Source: Rhodothermus marinus (GTDB lineage Bacteria > Bacteroidota > Rhodothermia > Rhodothermales > Rhodothermaceae). Taken from it: a DNA stretch of 64,000 nt. This document shows positions 20,948 to 30,100 of this stretch, one piece after another. The stretch spans positions 2,959,890 through 3,023,889 of the forward strand of contig NZ_AP019797.1 of NCBI RefSeq assembly GCF_009936275.1, in the 5' to 3' direction. Numbering within the stretch: position 1 is the stretch's first letter; each line of letters starts with the position of its first letter. A model generated the notes under the pieces. The model did not search any database, had not been told where the DNA came from, and saw only the letters and a list, made by a program, of their open reading frames with translations. The position numbers and the translations under genes were made by a program.

Positions 20948-21898
20948 TTATTCTACAAACAGTGTCGAAACTGACTCGTCCGTGTAGATACGCCGGATGG
21001 CATCGGCAAAGATTTCGGCCACGCTGACCACCTCGATCTTCTCGGAGGGTCGCTTGAGCGGGATCGTGTCGGTAACCACCAGCTTGGTAAGCACCGACGA
21101 CTCGATGCGCTCGTAGGCCGGACCGGACAGCAGCGCGTGCGTGCAGGCCGCATAGATCTCCCGGGCGCCGGCCTCGCGAAGCGCCTTTGCGGCGTTGGTC
21201 AGTGTGCCGGCCGTATCGACGATGTCGTCGATGAGCAGGACGTTCTTGCCTTTGACTTCGCCGATGATGTTGACCACTTCCGCCTCGTTCTGACGGGGGC
21301 GGCGCTTGTCGATCAGAGCCAGGTCTGCCTGCAGCCGCTTCGCATAGGAGCGGGCCATTTTGAGCGCGCCCACATCGGGTGCCACCACCACCAGGTTCTG
21401 GATGTTGAGCCGCTGCACGTACTCGGCGAAGACGGCCGATCCGTAGAGGTGATCGACCGGCACGTCAAAGAAGCCCTGGATCTGCGGCGCGTGCAGGTCC
21501 ATCGTCAGCAGTCGGTCGATGCCCGCCGTCGTGAGCATGTTGGCCATGAGCTTGGCGGCAATCGACACGCGCGGCTGGTCTTTGCGCTCCTGGCGGGCAT
21601 AGCCGAAGTACGGGATGACGGCCGTGATGCGCGCCGCCGAGGCCCGACGCGCCGCGTCGATCATGAGCAACAGCTCGATCCAGTTTTCGGCGCCGGGATG
21701 CGTGCTCTGAATGATGAAGAGGTCGGCGCCGCGGATGGATTCTTCGTAGCGGACGTAGATCTCGCCGTCTGAAAAATTCTTGATCGTCACCTGGCCCAGT
21801 TCCTGACCGTACGCCTCCGCGATGCGGCGGGCCAGCGCCGGATTCGATCGTCCGGCAAACAGGGCTATGGGGCGCTCGTGCCGGTAGCTCGGTAGCAT
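20948..21898 (-). CDS. prs: Ribose-phosphate pyrophosphokinase
   Basis: A 316-residue PRPP synthase, which makes 5-phosphoribosyl diphosphate from ribose 5-phosphate and ATP for nucleotides, His and Trp. It has the metal/substrate signature DLHAPQIQGFFDVPVDHL, the ATP-site region FSDGEIYVRYEESIRGAD, YARQERKDQPR (catalytic flexible loop) and the PRPP-binding LLIDDIVDTAGTL. Length matches class I enzymes. It is the first gene of the prs-rplY-pth unit. tRNA-Gln and a terminator lie upstream, so a promoter is expected between about 21899 and 21939. Confidence 0.96.
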   Translation of the reverse strand: MLPSYRHERPIALFAGRSNPALARRIAEAYGQELGQVTIKNFSDGEIYVRYEESIRGADLFIIQSTHPGAENWIELLLMIDAARRASAARITAVIPYFGYARQERKDQPRVSIAAKLMANMLTTAGIDRLLTMDLHAPQIQGFFDVPVDHLYGSAVFAEYVQRLNIQNLVVVAPDVGALKMARSYAKRLQADLALIDKRRPRQNEAEVVNIIGEVKGKNVLLIDDIVDTAGTLTNAAKALREAGAREIYAACTHALLSGPAYERIESSVLTKLVVTDTIPLKRPSEKIEVVSVAEIFADAIRRIYTDESVSTLFVE

Positions 21899-21939
21899 AG
21901 GGCAGGGACGGGCTTGTGTCCGGGTCGCTTGTTTTCAAC

Positions 21940-21964
21940 AAAAAACCTGCACCGCCGGTGCAGG
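21940..21964 (-). terminator. Terminator after tRNA-Gln
   Basis: An 8-bp stem CCTGCACC/GGTGCAGG (21946-21953 with 21957-21964). On the minus strand it is followed by six Ts (complement of A21940-21945). It lies about 30 bases downstream of tRNA-Gln and insulates it from prs. Confidence 0.8.
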
Positions 21965-21995
21965 AGACAACCACGCAGCAGGCTGCGCGCTGGTG

Positions 21996-22066
21996 CTGCC
22001 CGGGGAGGATTCGAACCTCCACATACGGCTCCAAAGGCCGCTGTCCTACCGTTAGACGACCGGGCA
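21996..22066 (-). tRNA. tRNA-Gln (anticodon UUG)
   Basis: A complete cloverleaf on the minus strand: acceptor TGCCCGG/CCGGGCA, D-arm with GTCTAACGGTAGGAC, anticodon loop CTTTGGA giving UUG, and T-arm GGAGG-TTCGAATC-CTCC. The discriminator base is G. CCA is not encoded directly after it. Length 71. Confidence 0.93.
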
Positions 22067-22170
22067 GTGAAGCGCCGGCGGGCTACGCTTCGGAGAATGT
22101 ACAAGTTAACCCGCCTCGGGCGGTCCAGTCAACGCCCCGGCGTCCGAAGGGATCCGCTTTTGAAGGGCTT

Positions 22171-23352
22171 TCACGGGAGCCGACCGTACTTTCGCAGAAT
22201 CTCCTGCACCCGATCCAGCGGAAGCGCCTCGACCCGTCCCCGGTAGCCTTCCATCGTCTCGGCCCGGAACAGCGCATTGTAGATCGCCTCTTCGGTGGCC
22301 TCCACCACGGCCTGGAAAAGCGGCGACATGCGGTCGTTGGACAGCTCCCGGTAGGTGCCCACGCCGGCCCGACGCTCCGGCGTGCGCCGCACCTCGGGCG
22401 CGGTAGAGAAGGCGATGGCGTAGTCGCCGGAGCCGTTCGTCATGGGCGAGCCGGTTCGCGCTACGCCCAGAAACGCGCGTCGGGCCAGCCGCGTCAGGTT
22501 CCGGTCCGAAAGCGGCGCGTCGGTAGCGATCACGATCATGATGGAGCCGTCGGCCGACGTGTCCTCGACCACCTCTTTCAGATAATAGCGTCCCAGCTCC
22601 TTCCCCACCGGCACGCCCAGGATGTGCAGGATCCCTCCGAAGTTCGCCTGCACGAGCACGCCCACCGTATAGCCGCCCAGCACCTCGGGCAGCACGCGCG
22701 AACTGGTACCGATGCCGCCCTTCCAGCCGAAGGCGATCGTGCCGGTACCGGCCCCCACGTTACCCTCGGACACCGGACCGTCGCTGGCCTGCTCGATGGC
22801 CTGCAGGATGTGCTCGGCGCGCAACACCCGCGCCCGGATGTTGTTCAGAAAACCGTCGTTCGTCTCGCCCACCACCGGATTGACCGAGCGCACGGTTTCG
22901 TTGCCGGGCTGGCGGAGCGTCCAGGTCAGAATCGCCTCGGCCGCCTGCGGCACCGAAAGCGTGTTGGTCAGCATGATGGGCGTTTCGATCTCGCCCAGTT
23001 CGATGACCTGCGTGCTGCCCATGAGCTTGCCGAAACCGTTGCCCACGGCAATGCCGGCCGGCACTTTCTCCTGAAACAGGTTGCCGCCGTGCGGCAGGAT
23101 GGCCGTGGCGCCCGTACGCACCGAATCGCCCAGAATCAGCGTGACGTGCCCCACCCGCACACCGGGTACGTCGGTGATCGCGTTCAACGGTCCGGGCCGG
23201 AAAATACCCGGCGCAATGCCCAGCTCGCGGGCCCGGGGGCGCTCGGCAGACTGGCCCAGCGCCCCTGCGCTCCAGCTCAGCAGCAACACACCGTAAACCA
23301 CTTTGCAGAGGGATCGTTTGACGAAGTGCCTTCCGATTGAATATACTCGCAT
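22171..23352 (-). CDS. P1 (DmpA/S58) family aminopeptidase, exported
   Basis: A 393-residue N-terminal-nucleophile hydrolase. A signal peptide covers about residues 12-34 (VVYGVLLLSWSAGALGQ). The family body follows: ITDVPGVRVGH, GNVGAGTGTIAFGWKGGIGTSSR, then the autocleavage site G269-S270 in ADGSIMIVIATDAPL, which lines up with Gly249-Ser250 of DmpA, where the new N-terminal Ser becomes the nucleophile. DmpA-type enzymes release L- or D-amino acids or beta-amino acids from peptide N-termini. The start ATG at 23352 is the only ATG that gives a plausible signal peptide. The gene is divergent from the racemase at 23386, only 33 bases away. Confidence 0.88.
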   Translation of the reverse strand: MRVYSIGRHFVKRSLCKVVYGVLLLSWSAGALGQSAERPRARELGIAPGIFRPGPLNAITDVPGVRVGHVTLILGDSVRTGATAILPHGGNLFQEKVPAGIAVGNGFGKLMGSTQVIELGEIETPIMLTNTLSVPQAAEAILTWTLRQPGNETVRSVNPVVGETNDGFLNNIRARVLRAEHILQAIEQASDGPVSEGNVGAGTGTIAFGWKGGIGTSSRVLPEVLGGYTVGVLVQANFGGILHILGVPVGKELGRYYLKEVVEDTSADGSIMIVIATDAPLSDRNLTRLARRAFLGVARTGSPMTNGSGDYAIAFSTAPEVRRTPERRAGVGTYRELSNDRMSPLFQAVVEATEEAIYNALFRAETMEGYRGRVEALPLDRVQEILRKYGRLP

Positions 23353-23385
23353 CGTTTGCCCCACAGTCTTTGCCGGAGGTTCTGT

Positions 23386-24150
23386 ATGAAAGATAAAGTC
23401 ATCGGCGTGATCGGTGGGATGGGCCCCTACGCGGGGCTGGAACTGGTCCGCCACATCTTCGACCAGACCATTGCCGCTTCCGACCAGGAGCACCTGCCCG
23501 TCGTGCTGTTTTCGATGGGCGACCGCGTGCCCGATCGGAGCACGTTTCTTTTTGGCAAAACATCCGAGAACCCGGCCTACGCCATTGCCGAGCAGATCCG
23601 GATGGCCGAGTCGGTCGGGGCCGTCGTCGTCGGAATCCCCTGCAACACGGCACACGCCCCGAGTATTTTCAATGTAATCCTGGAAGAACTGGCCCGCACG
23701 GGCAGCCGCGTGCGCGTGCTGCACCTGATCGAGGAGACCGTACGCTTTCTGCGCGAGCACTATCCAGACGTCAAGCGCGTGGGTGTACTCTCGACGCTGG
23801 CCACCTACCGGCTCGGGCTCTACCGGAAAGCCCTGGAAGCCGCCGGCTACGAAGCGGTGATCGCCGACGAAAGCGTGCAGGAGACCATCGTCAACCGGGC
23901 CATCTTCGACCCCTCCTACGGCCTCAAAGCCCAGAGCCATCCGGTCTCCAAGATTGCACGCCAGAGCGTACTGACAGGCATCGAGCACCTGCGCCAGAAA
24001 GGCGTCGAGGCGGTCGTGCTGGGCTGCACCGAACTGCCGCTGGCCGTACCTGAACCGGAGGTGGATGGGATCCCGATCATCGACCCTTCGCTGGCGCTGG
24101 CCCGCGCCCTGATCCGGGAAACCTATCCGGAACAGCTCAAACCGCTCTGA
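23386..24150 (+). CDS. Aspartate/glutamate racemase family protein
   Basis: A 254-residue cofactor-independent racemase. The two catalytic cysteines are visible: C86 in GIPCNTAHAP and C214 in LGCTELPLA, with N-terminal GVIGGMGPYAGLEL. The CNTAH/GCTELP pairing is that of aspartate racemase (RacX/YgeA group) rather than MurI, so the product may be D-Asp or another D-amino acid. The ATG at 23386 is chosen because GGAGG lies 6 bases upstream; the frame is open a further 30 bases. It is followed by a HAD phosphatase after 8 bases (operon) and is divergent from a DmpA-type peptidase. Confidence 0.88.
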   Translation: MKDKVIGVIGGMGPYAGLELVRHIFDQTIAASDQEHLPVVLFSMGDRVPDRSTFLFGKTSENPAYAIAEQIRMAESVGAVVVGIPCNTAHAPSIFNVILEELARTGSRVRVLHLIEETVRFLREHYPDVKRVGVLSTLATYRLGLYRKALEAAGYEAVIADESVQETIVNRAIFDPSYGLKAQSHPVSKIARQSVLTGIEHLRQKGVEAVVLGCTELPLAVPEPEVDGIPIIDPSLALARALIRETYPEQLKPL

Positions 24151-24158
24151 AACCCGCC

Positions 24159-24932
24159 ATGCCATTGCCCGAAGCACTCCGGAACGTGCGCGCGTTCGTG
24201 TTCGACCTGGACGGCACGCTCTACCAGAGTGAGCAGGCGCTGCCCGGCGCCGTCGCGACCGTACGTGCGCTGCAACAGGCCGGCTACGCGGTGTGCTTCG
24301 CCACGAACACCACCTCGAAAAGCCGCCGCCAGCTCGTCGAAAAACTCCGGCGGCTGGGCTTCGAGGCGTCGGCCGACCGGGTGTTCAGCCCGCCCGCCCT
24401 GGCCGGTGCCTTCCTCCGCGCGCAGGGCGCCTCGGCCTACCTGCTGGTACCCGAGGCTGCACTGGAGGACTTCGCGGGCGTTCGGCTGGACGACCATCAC
24501 CCGGACTATGTCGTGGTAGGCGACCTGGGACCGGCCTGGACCTTCGAGCAGCTCAACCATGCGTTTCGTCTGATTCTGGAACACGGGGCCCGTCTGATCG
24601 GCCTGGGCCGCACACGTTACTGGCAGACCGACGCCGGGCTTCAGCTCGATGCCGGACCGTTCATCGCCGCGCTCGAATATGCCACGGGGCGCGAGGCGAT
24701 GATCTTCGGTAAGCCGGACCGGCGCTTCTTCGAGCAGATCTGCGCGGCGCTGGCGCTGCCGCCCGGGCAGGTGGCCATGGTCGGCGACGACATCCGCACC
24801 GACGTCGAGGCGGCCATGCAGGCGAGACTGCGCGGCGTACTCGTCCGCACCGGTAAGTTCCGCCTGTCTGACCTCGAAGGACCGGTGCGGCCCGACGCCG
24901 TGGTCGATTCGGTGGCCGATCTACGTCCGTAG
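24159..24932 (+). CDS. HAD-superfamily phosphatase, NagD/HDHD2-like
   Basis: A 257-residue HAD hydrolase of subfamily IIA. Motif I is VFDLDGTLYQSE with nucleophile D in DLDGT, motif II is CFATNTTSKSRRQL, motif III Lys is in GKPDRRFF, and motif IV is MVGDDIRTDVEAA. A C2-type cap lies between motifs II and III. Such enzymes dephosphorylate small phosphorylated sugars or nucleotides; the substrate is not evident. It starts 8 bases after the racemase, so it is probably cotranscribed with it. It ends 2 bases before the convergent bisphosphate nucleotidase. Confidence 0.85.
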   Translation: MPLPEALRNVRAFVFDLDGTLYQSEQALPGAVATVRALQQAGYAVCFATNTTSKSRRQLVEKLRRLGFEASADRVFSPPALAGAFLRAQGASAYLLVPEAALEDFAGVRLDDHHPDYVVVGDLGPAWTFEQLNHAFRLILEHGARLIGLGRTRYWQTDAGLQLDAGPFIAALEYATGREAMIFGKPDRRFFEQICAALALPPGQVAMVGDDIRTDVEAAMQARLRGVLVRTGKFRLSDLEGPVRPDAVVDSVADLRP

Positions 24933-24934
24933 CG

Positions 24935-25924
24935 CTACGCGACGCCGACGGCCGCGATGGCTTCCAGCACGGCCGCGTGCAGCCGGCCGTTGGAGACCAC
25001 CACGCCCCGGTTTTCGGCCAGCGTCGGCCCCAGGTCGAAGCGCAGCGGCCGGCCGTGGATGTCCGTCACGCGCCCGCCCGCCTCGGTTACGATCAGCGCA
25101 CCGGCTGCGTGGTCCCACACCTTTTCGACGTAGCCGGGCCGCGTGGGCAGCCGCAGGTACAGGTCGGCCTCGCCCCGCGCCACCATGGCGTACTTGGCCT
25201 GGCTGTCGAGTCGCCGGGGTGGCAACGTGATGCCCAGCCGCCGGGCCACCTCGGCCGCCGCGTCGTGCGCGCTGTGCGCCGACTCGAACGACTCGCAGAA
25301 GCGCGCCTGCGCGGGATCGGCCGTCGCGCTCACCTGAATGCGTACGGGTTCCCCTTCTCCGTCCAGCGGCCAGGCCAGCGCGCCTTCGTCCCGTACGGCC
25401 GTGAAGACCACGCCCCGGGGCGCGTCCGTTCCGGGCGTAAGCGGCAGGTTCGGACAGGCCAGCGCGGCCACCTGCACCTGTCCCTCCACGACGAGCGCCA
25501 GCGCAATGGCGTACTGGTCGCCGCGCAGGAAGCCTTTCGTGCCGTCGATCGGGTCCAGCGTCCAGAAGCGCGGCCGATAGGCCGTCAGGTTGCCGCGGTC
25601 GATCCAGGCGCATACCGCTTCGGCCGTGGCCTCGGGCACCAGGCGCCGCACCTCGGCCACGACGCGCTCCAGCAACGCCGCCTGCGCGGGCTCTCGCAGC
25701 GCCGCGCTGTCCTCTTCGGCCATGACCGGATCGTCCGGAAACGCCTCGGCCAGCCGCCTGCAGATGAGCGCCTGGCTGCCGAAGTCGGCCACCGTGACCG
25801 GACTCCGGTCCTTTTTCTCCAGCACATCGGGCCCGATGGCCGCCTGGATGTTGCGGCACAGCACGGCCGCCTCACGTACGGCCGCCAGCGCCACCTCGTG
25901 TTCTGCCGTGAACATGCGATCCAT
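24935..25924 (-). CDS. 3'(2'),5'-bisphosphate nucleotidase
   Basis: A 329-residue Mg-dependent phosphatase of the inositol-monophosphatase superfamily, HAL2/SAL1 type, that converts 3'-phosphoadenosine 5'-phosphate (from sulfate assimilation) to AMP. Motifs: SPVTVADFGSQALI, acidic AEEDSAALR, metal-binding WTLDPIDGTKGFLRGDQYA, and WDHAAGALIVTEAGG. The DGTKGFLRG form and the overall length (about 320-350) favour HAL2/SAL1 over the shorter CysQ. It is preceded by a terminator hairpin (25938-25976) that ends transcription from the decayed gene upstream. Confidence 0.88.
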   Translation of the reverse strand: MDRMFTAEHEVALAAVREAAVLCRNIQAAIGPDVLEKKDRSPVTVADFGSQALICRRLAEAFPDDPVMAEEDSAALREPAQAALLERVVAEVRRLVPEATAEAVCAWIDRGNLTAYRPRFWTLDPIDGTKGFLRGDQYAIALALVVEGQVQVAALACPNLPLTPGTDAPRGVVFTAVRDEGALAWPLDGEGEPVRIQVSATADPAQARFCESFESAHSAHDAAAEVARRLGITLPPRRLDSQAKYAMVARGEADLYLRLPTRPGYVEKVWDHAAGALIVTEAGGRVTDIHGRPLRFDLGPTLAENRGVVVSNGRLHAAVLEAIAAVGVA

Positions 25925-25937
25925 GAGACTGGCTCAG

Positions 25938-25976
25938 AAAAAAACGCCGGGATGCGACAAGATACGCACCCCGGCG
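25938..25976 (-). terminator. Terminator hairpin upstream of the bisphosphate nucleotidase gene
   Basis: A 12-position stem with one mismatch, CGCCGGGATGCG...CGCACCCCGGCG (25945-25956 with 25965-25976), followed on the minus strand by a T-run (complement of A25938-25944). It faces genes coming from the right on the minus strand, i.e. the gene remnant at 26050-26441 and the toxin-antitoxin pair. Confidence 0.75.
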
Positions 25977-26049
25977 CCCGGTTGCTGTGAACCACGTGTC
26001 AACTATCTCGCCCCTGCATGATGTGCGCGCGTTCTGGTTAGCAGATACT

Positions 26050-26441
26050 CTATTGCGAAAGGCTGTCTACCACCGTTACAAAGAAACCTCCGCCCACCGG
26101 CTCGGCCGCCATGTCCAGACGTACAATCAACACCGAAAGCATGTACTCCCCCGGCTCCACATCCACCTTCCACCGAAACACGGCACGTCATAGGTGCCAA
26201 CCGCCCGCTTCGGCAATTTCCAAGAGTACTCCCACCGGTAATTCCACCACGCTACGTGAGGGGTCATGTCCTGATCGGGACACTCCCTGGGACGGAACAT
26301 GCCGTAGTGCACCACCAGCAGCGAGGTTTCTCCTCCACACGCATCGGGTTGGCACCACCCAGACCATATCGATCTCCGTTGCCAGCGGATCCGGACGACC
26401 GCATGCTCTGTGCTAAAGTCCGCAGTTTGCTCATATGCGCC
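26050..26441 (-). pseudogene. Decayed gene with at least two frame shifts
   Basis: No intact gene is found here, but protein-like stretches appear in successive minus-strand frames. About 26400-26345 reads DPLATEIDMVWVVPTR. About 26320-26180 reads SLLVVHYGMFRPRE then a Trp-rich segment (VAWWNYRWEYSWKLPKRA) ending TYDVP. About 26167-26050 reads KVDVEPGEYMLSVLIVRLDM and ends FFVTVVDSLSQ at a TAG (26050-26052). Joining them needs shifts near 26340 and 26175, and there are in-frame stops between them. The terminator at 25938-25976 suits it as the old end of this gene. The family is not recognised. It is directly downstream of the PIN toxin. Confidence 0.5.
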
Positions 26442-26861
26442 TCAAACCTCTGCCGACCCTTCCGAGGCATGCAGTAGATCCCAGAAGCCTCGAGGGTCAA
26501 GAATACGAGGTCGCTCTACAAGGCCAGCGAGATCAAGCAGCTCACGATCTCCGGTCACCAGCACATCGGCATCCCCCGCAATCGCTGCTGCCAGCACCCT
26601 GCGGTCGTTTGCATCCAGCGGCAGGTCCGGCAATGCTTCCGGCGCGGAGACCACCGTATAGCCCCGAAGCAATGCCTCGACCTTTTGCACCGCTTCTTCT
26701 GAAACGTCGAACTTCTCCCGCAGCACGCGCCGCAATTCTTCAAGCACGACCTCTGCCACGATCAGTTCGTGTCGGGTAAGTACCAGACGCACCAGGTCGG
26801 CGCATAGTCCCCGGGTTGCCAGCGCGCTGACCAGTACGTTTGTGTCGAGGAAGACTTTCAC
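26442..26861 (-). CDS. PIN-domain toxin (VapC-like)
   Basis: A 139-residue PIN-domain ribonuclease, the likely toxin of a type II toxin-antitoxin pair. Acidic active-site residues: D7 in FLDTNVLVSAL, E in VVLEELRRVL, then DANDRRVLAAAIAGDADVLVTGDREL with the last aspartates. It belongs to the group annotated as putative toxin-antitoxin PIN proteins (COG1569-like). It starts with GTG at 26861, overlapping the antitoxin stop by 4 bases (GTGA), so it is translationally coupled. Confidence 0.85.
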   Translation of the reverse strand: MKVFLDTNVLVSALATRGLCADLVRLVLTRHELIVAEVVLEELRRVLREKFDVSEEAVQKVEALLRGYTVVSAPEALPDLPLDANDRRVLAAAIAGDADVLVTGDRELLDLAGLVERPRILDPRGFWDLLHASEGSAEV

Positions 26862-27076
26862 GACACCTCGGCAAAAACATCATCGTCGGTCAGATAGCCG
26901 CGCTTTTCTGCCTCTGGAAGAATCCGGCTGCGGAGCGCCTCGAACTCAAGCAAGGCCAGGTAACGCCGGAGCGCCTCGCGCACAATATCGCTGCGCCGAC
27001 GTCCGGACCATTCGCTGGCCTCCTGGAGCTTCTGCGCCAGTTCCTCGTCAATGCGGAATGTCAGGACGGTGCTCAT
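26858..27076 (-). CDS. Ribbon-helix-helix antitoxin
   Basis: A 72-residue protein with an N-terminal ribbon-helix-helix DNA-binding fold: strand TVLTFRIDEELAQKL, then helices SEWSGRRRSDIVREALRRYLALL. The C-terminal part (LPEAEKRGYLTDDDVFAEVS) is expected to wrap the PIN toxin encoded by the overlapping downstream gene. It starts at ATG 27076. A perfect inverted repeat 13 bases upstream is the likely autoregulatory operator. Confidence 0.88.
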   Translation of the reverse strand: MSTVLTFRIDEELAQKLQEASEWSGRRRSDIVREALRRYLALLEFEALRSRILPEAEKRGYLTDDDVFAEVS

Positions 27077-27089
27077 CGCTTACTTCGGA

Positions 27090-27116
27090 AAAGTGTATTG
27101 CGCTGTAATACACTTT
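27090..27116. promoter_or_regulatory. Palindromic operator of the RHH/PIN operon
   Basis: A perfect 10-bp inverted repeat, AAAGTGTATT (27090-27099) and AATACACTTT (27107-27116), with a 7-base spacer GCGCTGT. It lies 13 bases before the antitoxin ATG, the usual position for RHH antitoxin autoregulation. The gap 27077-27171 contains nothing else clear. Confidence 0.7.
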
Positions 27117-27171
27117 ATCCCACTACAAAACTGATTTCGTGTTTCCCTCGCTTTCGTTGCGGTACGCCGCC

Positions 27172-30100
27172 TTATTCCGTCGCGGCGGGCACGGCCACGG
27201 GTGGCAACCGCAGCGCCAGTACGGCTTCGTTGAAGGCCGGTAGTTCGCGTTCGATCACTTCCCGGTAGCGGGCCAGCCAGCCGTCGATCTGCGCCACCAG
27301 CTCGTTTTTGACAGCCACGGCCTGATCCGTGGGGCGGAAGTCGCCCGTGCCCACCACACCCATCAGCGCGGCCAGCTTATTGTTGAGCCGGATCGGGAAG
27401 TTCAGCGGGTCCTGCGGCGCCCGGTTCTTCGTCTGATAGAGCGCCTCTTCCACCTGCGTGAGCTTCTGGATGATGGACCGTCCCTGGCGGCGCAGCGCTG
27501 CGCCCGTCGAGTCGTCCGGCAACCGCCCGATCACCTCCCGAAGGTCCTGCCGGATTTCCCGGATGTGCTTGATCGTACGGTGCACTTCCGAGACCCTGTC
27601 GCGCACCTCCATCAGGAAGGCGAACTGCGCCTGCAAGTCCTCGTCGGTGGCCGTGCTGCGGGGATCCTTGAGCAGTCGGAACGTCTGCTCCTGCACCTGA
27701 TCGCCCACCGTGAGCCGCACCCGATAGGTGCCCGGCGGGGCCAGCGGTCCCCGGAGGCTGGCCGCCCACATGATCAGCCCTTCGAAACCCTCGGCGTCCG
27801 GGTAGCGCATGTCCCAGACGAACCTGTTGCTGCCGGCCCGCACTTCCAGCCGGTCACGCCGCTCCTTCGCGTTGGTGGCGAACGTGCGGATCACGTCGCC
27901 GTCTTCTTCCAGAATCTCCAGCTTCACAACCGTGGCCGTGTCGGGCTTTTCCTTCAGGTAGAAAAAGATCTCCACGCCGGGCGGCGGGTTTTCGCCCATT
28001 CCCGGCGGCGGATCGCCGAAGGTGCCGCCCCGCAACCGGTAGGTGTCTTTCGGTTTGAAGAGGATCACGTCCTGGCGGGCCAGTTCGGGCGTGAGCTGGC
28101 GGAGCACCTCCAGATGATCGAGCACCCAGAAGCTCCGGCCCTGCGTGGCCACGATCAGGTCGGTGCCCTTGACGGCCAGGTCCGTGATGGGCACGATCGG
28201 CAGGTTGAGCTGGAACGGCTGCCAGTGCTCCCCGTCGTCGAAGGAGATGTACAGGCCGCTCTCGGTCCCGGCGTAGAGCAGGCCCGGCCGCTCCGGATCG
28301 GCGCGGATGACGCGCGTGAAATGATTCTCGGCGATGCCGTTGGTGATTTTCTGCCAGGTGCGGCCGTAATCTTTGGTCTTGTAGAGATAGGGCCGGAAGT
28401 CGTCCCACTTGTACATGGTGGCCGCCACGTAGAGGCCGCCCGGGTTGAACGGATCGGGTTCGATGCTGTTGATCTGGATCCACTCGGGCATGATCGACGG
28501 GGGCGGCGTCACGTTCTGCCAGGTCTTGCCGCCGTCGCGCGTCAGGTAGATGAGTCCGTCGTCCGAGCCGGTCCAGATCACGCCGGGCTCATGAACCGAC
28601 TCGGCCAGCGCGAAGATCGTCCCGTAGTACTCTACGCTGGTATTGTCCTTCGTAATGGGTCCGCCCGAGGGTCCCATCTTGGTCGTGTCGTTGCGGGTCA
28701 GGTCCGGGCTGATCTGCTCCCAGCTCTGTCCCTCGTTAGTGGTTTTGAAGAGCACGTTGGCGGCCGCGTAGAGCACGTTGGGATCATGCCGCGAGAACAT
28801 GATGGGGAAGTTCCACTGGAAGCGATATTTCAGATCCCTGGCACCGTGGCCCATGGGGTTGTCGGGCCAGATGTCCACGCGGCGCGACTGGCGCGTGCGG
28901 TGGTCGTAGCGTTCCAGGTAGCCGCCGTAGGAGCCGCCGTAGACGATTTCGGGGTCTTTGGGGTCGGGGGCCAGCCAGCCGCTCTCGCCGCCGGCCGTCG
29001 GCTCCCAGTCGCGTTCGGAGATGCCGGGGCCGTCCGAGCGGCTGTAGATGCGCACGGTCGAGTTGTCCTGCTGCGCCCCGTAGATGCGGTAGGGGAAGAC
29101 GTTGTCGGTCGTGACGCGGTAGAACTGCGCCGTGGGCTGGTTGTAGTAGGTGGTCCAGTTCTCGCCGCCGTCGTAGGTCACCTGGGCGCCGCCGTCGTCG
29201 GCGATGATCATGTGCTGCGGGTTGTCCGGATCAATCCACAGGTCGTGGTGGTCGCCGTGCGGCGTGCGGATGCGCGTGAAGGTGCGACCGCCGTCTTTCG
29301 ACTTCCAGAAGCCCACGTTCAGCACGTAGACGACGTCCGGGTCCTTCGGGTCGGCCACGATGTGGCTGTAGTACCAGGCCCGCTGGCGGAGATTGCGGTC
29401 GTCGTTGACGCGCCGCCAGGTCTTGCCGCCGTCGTCGGACCGAAACACGCCGCCCTCGCGCGCCTCGACGATCGCATAGAGCCGGTTCGGGTCGGCCGAT
29501 ACGGTGATGCCGATCTTTCCGATGGGCGGCTCGGGCATGCCGGGGTTGTGCGTCAGCTCCACCCAGGTGTCGCCGCCGTCGGTGCTCTTCCAGAGGCTGG
29601 AGCCCTCACCTCCGCTTTCGAAGCTGTAGGGCGTGCGCCGGAAGCGCCAGAATGTGGCGTACAGGATGCGCGGGTTCGTCGGATCCATTGCCAGGTCCAC
29701 CGCGCCCGCATCTTCGTTTACGAACAGGACCTGCTCCCAGGTCTTACCGCCGTCTTTGCTCCGGTAGACGCCCCGCTCCCTGTTCGGTCCAAAGGCGTGG
29801 CCCATGACGGCCACGTAGACCAGGTCGGGATTGCGCGGATGGATCACGATGTCACCGATATGGCGGCTATCGGGAAGCCCGATGAACGTCCACGTCTTGC
29901 CGGCGTCGGTCGACTTCCACATGCCGTAGCCGTGCGAGACGTTGCCGCGGATCGACTCCTCCCCACCGCCCACGTAGATCACGTTCGGGTCCCACTCGCT
30001 CACGGCGATGGCGCCGATCGAGCCGCCGAAGTAGCCGTCCGAGATGTTCTGCCACGACTGGCCGCCGTCGGTGCTTTTCCAGACGCCGCCGCCCGTTCCG

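Noticed and set aside
26264-26500. A possible 78-residue minus-strand gene overlapping the toxin end.
   Set aside because: The N-terminal part lies antisense-like within the end of the PIN gene region and the C-terminal part is out of frame with the more protein-like pieces; treated as part of the decayed gene.
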